In this document: piece by piece, positions 7,079-11,152 of the stretch
Numbering within the stretch: the first letter of the stretch is position 1
Layout: every line of letters begins with the position of its first letter
Origin: Cocleimonas sp.
GTDB lineage: Bacteria; Pseudomonadota; Gammaproteobacteria; Thiotrichales; Thiotrichaceae
DNA: 11,152 bases
Direction: 5' to 3'
Assembly (NCBI GenBank): GCA_021647365.1
Contig: JAKIUW010000045.1
Location: forward strand, 1 to 11,152
Notes under the pieces: model-generated
What the model saw: only the letters and a program-made list of their open reading frames with translations
Database searches by the model: none
What the model was told of the DNA's origin: nothing
Position numbers and translations under genes: made by a program

Positions 7079-7230
7079 TGCCGTTGAGTTAAACCCTCTC
7101 TCCCTAGCACGGAGAGAGTTGGAGAGAGGGTAGAAGCTCCCCAAGACCAGTGATGACTATGAGCTTTCTACCCCCTCCCTAACCCTCCCTCCTGCTAGGT
7201 GGAGGGGACTTTTTCTTAACTTAACGGCAT
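7079..7230. repeat. Nested palindromic MITE/REPIN-like element A
   Basis: The ends TGCCGTTGAGTTAA (7079-7092) and TTAACTTAACGGCA (7216-7229) are inverted at 13 of 14 bases. Each arm holds its own hairpin: CCCTCTCTCC (7094-7103) with GGAGAGAGGG (7121-7130), and CCCCTCC (7172-7178) with GGAGGGG (7201-7207). TAGAAGCTC (7131-7139) and GAGCTTTCTA (7161-7170) pair in the centre. The two arms align along most of their length as inverted copies, both with CTAGCA in the hairpin loop. CCCTCTCC-type hairpins are common in proteobacterial intergenic repeats. No open reading frame is inside, so mobility would need a transposase in trans. It lies between the regulator start and the C-rich repeat behind the EF-hand gene. 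Confidence 0.75.
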
Positions 7231-7231
7231 T

Positions 7232-7254
7232 GCACACCCCCCCACTTTTACATG
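7232..7254 (+). repeat. C-rich 23-bp interspersed repeat, copy 4
   Basis: Identical over 23 bases to the arm at 3569-3591. It lies 22 bases beyond the stop codon of the minus-strand EF-hand gene and almost touches the right end of palindromic element A (next base but one). Confidence 0.8.
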
Positions 7255-7276
7255 ATACCTGCAACGTCGATATTAA

Positions 7277-7576
7277 TTAGTGTCCTTTCTTCTCATGCTC
7301 TTGAAGAAAGCCAGCAAACTCTGCTGGAGAAACTTTGCCATCAGCATTGCTATCAATCTCAGCAAAAGTAGCTAAATTGGCTAAGCCTTTCATCTGACGA
7401 CCTTCTTTGGCTTTCCCTGCAATTCTATTGGCTTTTGCTGCATTAAATTCCTGCTCAGAAACAAGGTCATTTTTATTCGCATCAAAGTCTGCAAAGGACA
7501 TTCCCCCCTGCGCGTAAACGGCTAAAGTGCCAGTAAGTAAAGTAGCGATATTTAATGTTTTTTGAGTGTTCTTCAT
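7277..7576 (-). CDS. Small exported EF-hand calcium-binding protein
   Basis: A 99-residue protein with a probable Sec signal peptide (residues 1-22, cleavage near VYA-Q) and two EF-hand loops that keep the ligand positions: DANKNDLVSEQE (32-43) and DSNADGKVSPAE (75-86), each ending in the bidentate Glu at loop position 12. The second loop has the usual Gly at position 6; the first has Asp there. A Lys/Arg/Ala-rich helix of about 30 residues joins them, and the tail EHEKKGH is charged. It most likely binds calcium in the periplasm; no enzyme domain is attached, so its role is unknown. The ribosome site before ATG 7576 is weak (GATAGAG). It is a single gene, with element A and a C-rich repeat downstream and element B upstream. 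Confidence 0.85.
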   Translation of the reverse strand: MKNTQKTLNIATLLTGTLAVYAQGGMSFADFDANKNDLVSEQEFNAAKANRIAGKAKEGRQMKGLANLATFAEIDSNADGKVSPAEFAGFLQEHEKKGH

Positions 7577-7686
7577 TTTTAAACTCTATCTGTTTTATTA
7601 GTAATGGAGTCACTTTAACGGGGTAAGCTTAAATCAAGCTGAAAAAATTGTTTTATCTATTATTTTGTATCTCTGGAGGCACACCA

Positions 7687-7884
7687 CCAATACCGTTGAA
7701 TTAAACCGTAAATCATTGTTTTTTTGATTGTAGCTTAGTCTATTGTCAGCTCGTCATTGCGGTGAAGACCGCAATCCAAGGTTGAAACATCGTCTTATCG
7801 TAAATGGATACAGGTCTTCACCAGTATGACGAATGCGGGTTTTCTTAATAATCAAAAAGTTAGAGCTTGATTCAACGGCATTGG
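7687..7884. repeat. Nested palindromic MITE/REPIN-like element B
   Basis: The ends CCAATACCGTTGAATTAA (7687-7704) and TTGATTCAACGGCATTGG (7867-7884) are inverted at 16 of 18 bases and match the ends of element A. The core has two inverted 27-bp arms, 7752-7778 (CGTCATTGCGGTGAAGACC, then GCAATCCA) and 7805-7831. The first forms a perfect 8-bp hairpin around GAAG, the second a hairpin pairing at 7 of 8 positions around CTTC. Two base-pair changes between the arms are compensated. CGTCATTGCGG-type arms resemble a palindrome widespread in bacterial intergenic DNA. No coding sequence is inside. The stretch 7577-7938 otherwise holds only the EF-hand upstream region and the rph promoter. Confidence 0.75.
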
Positions 7885-7909
7885 GGTGCTTTTAAAACTT
7901 ATGTATACT
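7881..7909 (+). promoter_or_regulatory. Probable rph promoter, -35 inside the end of element B
   Basis: TATACT (7904-7909), directly preceded by TG, is 17 bp from TTGGGG (7881-7886), a weak -35 hexamer. Transcription would start about 22 bases before the rph ATG. The first four bases of the -35 box are the last bases of element B's right terminal repeat. Confidence 0.5.
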
Positions 7910-7938
7910 CTCATTTTAATTATTAACTGAGATAAGCT

Positions 7939-8655
7939 ATGAGACCCAGTGGTCGCGCGAATGATGAAATGCGTCAAGTTAAGTTCACTCGTAATTACAC
8001 TATGCATGCAGAGGGTTCGGTTTTGGTTGAGTTTGGTAATACCAAAGTGTTATGTACCGCGACGGTTGATAGCCGTACGCCTCCGTGGTTGCGTGGTAAA
8101 GGTCAGGGTTGGGTGACGGCTGAATATGGGATGCTTCCACGTTCTACTCATTCTCGTTTAGGTCGTGAAGCGGCGCGTGGTAAACAAAGCGGGCGTACGC
8201 AGGAGATTCAGCGTTTGATTGGTCGCTCTCTTCGCGCCGTTGTGAATTTAAAAGCTTTGGGCGAGCGCCAGATTATTATTGATTGTGATGTGATTCAGGC
8301 CGATGGTGGAACGCGTACGGCTTCAATTAGTGGCGGTTACGTTGCATTGTGTGATGCGGTTCAAACCTTGCTTGATGAAAAGAAGATAAAGAAATATCCT
8401 TTGATTGGTCAGCTTGCTTCTATTTCTGTTGGTATTTACAAAGGCGAGCCTGTACTTGACTTAGATTATCCTGAAGATTCAAATGCTGAGACGGATATGA
8501 ACGTGGTAATGAACAATGCTGGGCAGTTTATTGAAGTTCAGGGTACGGCAGAAGGTCATGCTTATTCTCGTGATGAAATGAATGCTATGTTGGATTTGGC
8601 AGAGAAGGGTATTAATGAGATTATTGTTATGCAGGATGAGGTTTTGAAATCTTGA
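7939..8655 (+). CDS. rph: Ribonuclease PH
   Basis: A 238-residue phosphate-dependent 3'-5' exoribonuclease that trims the 3' ends of tRNA precursors and other structured RNAs in the cytoplasm as a hexamer. It is full length (E. coli, 238) and collinear: MRPSGR start, GSVLVEFGNTKVLCTA, EYGMLPRSTHSR, GKQSGRTQEIQRLIGRSLRA with the phosphate-binding Arg86, CDVIQADGGTRTASI with R126, and the metal-ligand Asp pair near D180 and D186 in YPEDSNAETDMNVV. All active-site segments are intact. A GAG about ten bases before ATG 7939 is a modest ribosome site. It is the first gene of the rph-rdgB-plsC block, although 195 bases including a palindromic element separate it from rdgB. Confidence 0.96.
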   Translation: MRPSGRANDEMRQVKFTRNYTMHAEGSVLVEFGNTKVLCTATVDSRTPPWLRGKGQGWVTAEYGMLPRSTHSRLGREAARGKQSGRTQEIQRLIGRSLRAVVNLKALGERQIIIDCDVIQADGGTRTASISGGYVALCDAVQTLLDEKKIKKYPLIGQLASISVGIYKGEPVLDLDYPEDSNAETDMNVVMNNAGQFIEVQGTAEGHAYSRDEMNAMLDLAEKGINEIIVMQDEVLKS

Positions 8656-8666
8656 GATAATATAGT

Positions 8667-8820
8667 CTCCTCTTCCTGGCAGAGAGTGTTGTAAAAGCAC
8701 ATTTCTGTAGGTTGGTGCTGAGGCACGAAGCCCAACATGACACAGGTCGTAGGGCTTCGCAAGCTCACACCAACCTACAATTTACCCTTTTACAACAGCC
8801 TCCTCAGGAACAAGGGAGCT
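8667..8820. repeat. Nested palindromic element C between rph and rdgB
   Basis: Concentric inverted repeats: GTTGTAAAAG (8688-8697) with CTTTTACAAC (8787-8796), TGTAGGTTGGTG (8706-8717) with CACCAACCTACA (8768-8779), and CGAAGCCC (8726-8733) with GGGCTTCG (8752-8759), all perfect. Outer flanks 8667-8687 and 8797-8820 are imperfectly inverted (CTCC and TTCCTG shared). TGTAGGTTGG arms resemble a palindrome family scattered through many bacterial genomes. It fills most of the 195-bp gap and could fold in the rph-rdgB RNA, acting as a terminator, a stabiliser or a neutral insert. No open reading frame is inside. Confidence 0.75.
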
Positions 8821-8850
8821 TGTAACTAAAGTAGATAGGTTAGGTAGAAA

Positions 8851-9447
8851 ATGACAAAGAAGGTGGTATTAGCAAGTGGCAATGCAGGTAAGTTGCGTGA
8901 GTTTTTCCGAATACTCGGCAGTGCGGGTTTTGAGATTGCGCCACAGTCGGATTACGATGTGGTCGACGTACCAGAAACTGGGCTTACCTTTGTCGAAAAT
9001 GCCATTATAAAAGCACGCAATGCCGCGCAACATACAGGCTTGCCAGCACTGGCTGATGATTCGGGCATAGAGATTGATGCACTAAACGGTCGCCCGGGTA
9101 TTTATTCTGCCCGCTATTCTGGCAAAGGGGATGATGCAAACAACATCAAGCTGTTAGAAGAAATGAAAGATGTGCCTGATGGAGAGCGCACGGCTCGCTT
9201 TCGTTGCTGCATTGTTTATATGCGTCACGGCGATGACCCTTCGCCATTGATTGCAGATGCAAGTTGGGAAGGTACAATACTGCACGAGCTTTCAGGTGCT
9301 AATGGTTTTGGTTATGATCCGCTATTTTTTGTGCCAACGCATGGTACGAGTTCTGCTGAATTATCAGCGGATGAAAAAAACACAATCAGCCATCGTGGCA
9401 AAGCTTTACAGCAAATTTTAAAACTGATGAGCGATGCCAATGTATAA
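8851..9447 (+). CDS. rdgB: RdgB/HAM1-family XTP/dITP diphosphatase
   Basis: A 198-residue cytoplasmic enzyme that hydrolyses non-canonical purine triphosphates (dITP, XTP) to monophosphate and pyrophosphate, keeping them out of DNA and RNA. Length and sequence match E. coli RdgB (197). Motifs are complete: the substrate-binding SGNAGKLREF (9-18), ETGLTFVENAIIKAR (42-56), the catalytic metal site ADDSG with D70, PGIYSARYSG (82-91), GFGYDPLFF (152-160) and the base-recognition SHRGKA (180-185). The start ATG 8851 has an AGGTAG at a usable distance. Its 3' end overlaps the plsC-like gene, so the two are translationally coupled. Confidence 0.96.
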   Translation: MTKKVVLASGNAGKLREFFRILGSAGFEIAPQSDYDVVDVPETGLTFVENAIIKARNAAQHTGLPALADDSGIEIDALNGRPGIYSARYSGKGDDANNIKLLEEMKDVPDGERTARFRCCIVYMRHGDDPSPLIADASWEGTILHELSGANGFGYDPLFFVPTHGTSSAELSADEKNTISHRGKALQQILKLMSDANV

Positions 9448-10195
9448 ACTTCTACTTTATATTCGCGCCACATTATTCTGGATAGGCTTTGCACTCAGCA
9501 CGCTGTTAGTGGGTTTAATGTCTCCCTTTCTCCTCCCTTTTTCTCATGAAACTAGCTATAAAATCCTTGTTCCGTGGACGTATTTTAATGTTTGGTGGAT
9601 TAAGGTTACTTGTGGCATTAAGTACAATATGATTGGTAAAGAAAATATTGATTTAGAGCGCAATGGTATCGTCTTAGCCAACCACCAATCAACATGGGAG
9701 ACTTTGCTTGTCCCAACTATTTTTCCACCTATTTCTTGGGTACTTAAAAAAGAGTTATTCAAAATTCCTTTTTTTGGTTGGGCGCTCTCACGTGTTAAAC
9801 CTATTGCGATTGACCGTGAAGCAGGAAGCTCAGCAGTCGATCAAGTCAAAACAAAAGGCAAAGCACGTCTGGATGAAGGCAACTGGGTATGCATTTTTCC
9901 TGAAGGTACGCGGGTGAATCCTGGGGAGAAAAAGCGCTACCGAATGGGCGGCGCTTTACTGGCCCATTATTGTGCTGAAAACTCAGAAGACGGTGAAGGT
10001 TACCCTATTTATCCCATGGCACATAATGCAGGTGAATGTTGGCCAAGACATAGCTACATCAAGCGCCCGGGAACTATCACGGTAAGCATCGGTCAACCGT
10101 TTAGCGTAAAGGGTTTAGACCCTGGAGAAATTAATGATAAGGTTAGAGAGTGGATTGAAGCAGAGGTTGAAAAAATGCCTTCTGCAGTCAAATAA
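9440..10195 (+). CDS. plsC: PlsC-like lysophospholipid (1-acylglycerol-3-phosphate) acyltransferase
   Basis: A 251-residue membrane-associated acyltransferase with a hydrophobic N-terminal segment (about residues 7-33). Acyltransferase block I reads NHQSTWE (81-87), an H-X4-E form of the usual H-X4-D; block II is KKELFKIPFFGW (103-114); block III is FPEGTR (153-158), followed by KKRYRMGGALLA. The likely reaction is acylation of lysophosphatidic acid to phosphatidic acid in the inner membrane; other lysophospholipids are possible. ATG 9440 overlaps the end of rdgB by eight bases and has GAG eight bases upstream. ATG 9434 is only two codons earlier but leaves just two bases after the same GAG, so it is less likely. 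The overlap indicates coupling with rdgB. A C-rich repeat starts 13 bases after the stop. Confidence 0.9.
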   Translation: MYKLLLYIRATLFWIGFALSTLLVGLMSPFLLPFSHETSYKILVPWTYFNVWWIKVTCGIKYNMIGKENIDLERNGIVLANHQSTWETLLVPTIFPPISWVLKKELFKIPFFGWALSRVKPIAIDREAGSSAVDQVKTKGKARLDEGNWVCIFPEGTRVNPGEKKRYRMGGALLAHYCAENSEDGEGYPIYPMAHNAGECWPRHSYIKRPGTITVSIGQPFSVKGLDPGEINDKVREWIEAEVEKMPSAVK

Positions 10196-10208
10196 TAATA
10201 AATATAAA

Positions 10209-10231
10209 GCACACCCCCCCACTTTTAAGTG
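10209..10231 (+). repeat. C-rich 23-bp interspersed repeat, copy 5 (divergent end)
   Basis: The first 18 bases, GCACACCCCCCCACTTTT, match copies 3 and 4 exactly; the end is AAGTG instead of ACATG. It starts 13 bases after the plsC stop in the same orientation as copy 1 and runs directly into the tandem hairpin repeats. Confidence 0.75.
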
Positions 10232-10330
10232 ATAGTCCATTCGCTTTTTGAATGGCTACTAGAACTTATGCAGAGCTCAATGATAGCTCGTTAGTTTTTT
10301 AACGACTGCTAGAATTTATGCAAAGCTCCA
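10230..10330 (+). repeat. Two tandem ~50-bp hairpin repeats upstream of the CAP lipoprotein
   Basis: Each unit has TGATAG, a hairpin with a T-rich loop, then CTAGAAYTTATGCARAGCTC-like sequence (AGAACTTATGCAGAGCTC at 10261-10278, AGAATTTATGCAAAGCTC at 10311-10328). The first hairpin pairs CCATTC (10237-10242) with GAATGG (10250-10255); the second pairs TCGTTA (10288-10293) with TAACGA (10300-10305). The stems differ in sequence yet both pair perfectly, while the flanks are conserved. The period is 50-51 bp. They lie within the 178-bp plsC to CAP gap, about 45 bp before the lipoprotein ATG. They could be a structured leader, a small RNA or a degenerate intergenic repeat. Confidence 0.7.
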
Positions 10331-10373
10331 TAATGTTCAAATAGTTGGCTGGTATGTAATTAGGCATTAAATA

Positions 10374-11060
10374 ATGAAAAAAATGATAAACCTTACGGTG
10401 CTGATTCTAACTGCTAGTTTTTTAGTCGCATGTAGTAACACCGTAAAAAAACAAGATTCTTCATCACAAATGAACGCTGATTCTCCACCTCCTGTAGTTG
10501 TAGATGTTTTACCAAGAACAATACCTTTACCACACCATGATGATATTATTGAAGCGCAACCCAAGATACCTAAGTGGACTCCACGCCCAGCATTATCCTA
10601 TAAACAACGCTTTTCTGGCGCATTAGAGGCGCATAATAAAATTCGTGCAAAGCACAAAGTTCCTGCTTTAAAGTGGTCCGACAAGCTTGCAAAATATTCT
10701 CAGCAGTGGGCCAACCAAATGGGTACTGGAAATAGTTGTAAAATGTATCATCGCTCTGGAACGCCTCCTTACGGTGAAAATCTATATCGATCAACCGCGA
10801 TTGTCTGGTCAGATGGGCGACGAGAAATCAGCCCTGTTACCATAAAAGAAGTTGTTAAAGCCTGGACGAATGAAGAGCGTTGGTATAACTACAGAAACAA
10901 CAGCTGTCAGCCGGGTCGACAGTGCGGGCATTACACCCAAGCGGTTTGGAAAGAAACTACCGAAGTCGGTTGTGCCATAAAAGTGTGTAATGATAAATCA
11001 CAAACTTGGGTTTGTAGTTATAATCCCGCGGGAAATTATACTGGGCTTAAGCCGTACTAA
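10374..11060 (+). CDS. CAP/SCP-domain lipoprotein
   Basis: A 228-residue lipoprotein. The signal peptide ends in the lipobox FLVAC with C20 lipidated and Ser at +2, which in E. coli-type sorting sends it to the outer membrane. A Pro-rich linker (about 21-75) leads to a CAP domain of the CRISP/antigen 5/PR-1 superfamily (about 80-228): ALEAHNKIRAKHKVPAL, the tetrad-type residues H126, E135 in YGENLY, E167/E168 and H186 in GHYTQAVW, and the CAP2-like CSYNPAGNY near the end. Six Cys (122, 178, 184, 200, 205, 214) suggest disulfides and exposure to the periplasm or surface. This arrangement is closer to eukaryote-type CAP domains than to the Cys-poor YkwD type. The function of bacterial CAP proteins is mostly unknown. 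ATG 10374 has a weak AGG nine bases upstream; an ATG three codons later would also keep the signal peptide. Two tandem hairpins lie upstream. Confidence 0.87.
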   Translation: MKKMINLTVLILTASFLVACSNTVKKQDSSSQMNADSPPPVVVDVLPRTIPLPHHDDIIEAQPKIPKWTPRPALSYKQRFSGALEAHNKIRAKHKVPALKWSDKLAKYSQQWANQMGTGNSCKMYHRSGTPPYGENLYRSTAIVWSDGRREISPVTIKEVVKAWTNEERWYNYRNNSCQPGRQCGHYTQAVWKETTEVGCAIKVCNDKSQTWVCSYNPAGNYTGLKPY

Positions 11061-11077
11061 CCTTCCAAAAGATTATG

Positions 11078-11083
11078 TATACT
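11078..11083 (+). promoter_or_regulatory. Probable -10 box for the gene at the right edge
   Basis: TATACT sits in the string TTATGTATACTC, which also occurs exactly at the rph promoter (7899-7910). It lies 33 bases before the ATG at 11116. The -35 position is poor. Confidence 0.4.
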
Positions 11084-11115
11084 CAAAATGTTATTACTTA
11101 CTTATCAAGGAGAGG

Positions 11116-11152
11116 ATGGTGTTTTTAAAAATACTAAAAGTCACACCAGCAT
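11116..11152 (+). CDS. Start of a gene cut by the window edge
   Basis: A strong purine-rich ribosome site, AAGGAGAGG (11107-11115), leads into ATG GTG in one frame. GTG at 11119 has the better spacing (six bases after GGAG); ATG at 11116 has three. The readable product is MVFLKILKVTPA, open to the edge. Too little is visible to name it. The promoter-like TATACT at 11078 supports a real gene start. Confidence 0.5.
   Translation, partial: MVFLKILKVTPA

Noticed and set aside
2340..10231. CRISPR array from the recurring C-rich repeat
   Set aside because: Copies are kilobases apart, in both orientations, without regular spacers, and no cas gene is present.
10230..10330. Type III toxin-antitoxin RNA repeat (ToxI-like) from the tandem repeats
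   Set aside because: Only two copies are present, no terminator separates them from the next gene, and that gene is a CAP lipoprotein rather than a ToxN-like nuclease.

Overview
The window looks like ordinary chromosome from a moderately AT-rich gammaproteobacterium. The YcaO, RNase PH, RdgB and PlsC-type proteins read closely like their Escherichia coli-type counterparts, and there is a PhoP/PhoQ-style two-component pair next to a TolC-family gene. The genus cannot be told from the sequence. I see no rRNA, tRNA, CRISPR array, prophage or transposase gene.

Layout. Positions 24-1715 (minus) encode YcaO, the accessory factor linked to beta-methylthiolation of ribosomal protein S12. Divergent from it, at 1778-2323 (plus), is a one-span membrane protein with only the extracytoplasmic part of an RskA-like anti-sigma factor. 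At 2461-3189 (plus) is a soluble helical protein I do not recognise, meeting tail to tail with a small lipoprotein (3186-3374, minus). Then come, all on the minus strand, a TolC-family outer-membrane channel (3600-4946), a sensor histidine kinase (5025-6347) and its OmpR-family response regulator (6344-7024). Regulator and kinase overlap by ATGA. tolC follows and also has its own extended -10 promoter. A small exported EF-hand protein lies at 7277-7576 (minus). The plus-strand block rph (7939-8655), rdgB (8851-9447), plsC-like (9440-10195) covers RNA 3'-end processing, nucleotide-pool cleaning and phospholipid acylation. A CAP/SCP-domain lipoprotein (10374-11060) and the first codons of another gene (from 11116) close the window.

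The most distinctive content is in the gaps between genes. A 23-bp C-rich repeat occurs five times, each copy just downstream of a stop codon or paired with one that is, and a possible sixth copy is cut by the window's left edge. Three long nested palindromes of MITE or REPIN type (about 150-200 bp) sit before the regulator promoter, before rph and between rph and rdgB. The first two share terminal sequences but have unrelated cores. Upstream of the CAP lipoprotein are two tandem copies of a roughly 50-bp unit, each with a hairpin whose stem sequence differs but still pairs, which suggests selection on the structure. No complete new biological system is evident. The best leads are these structured repeats, the orphan RskA-like protein and the unrecognised 242-residue protein.
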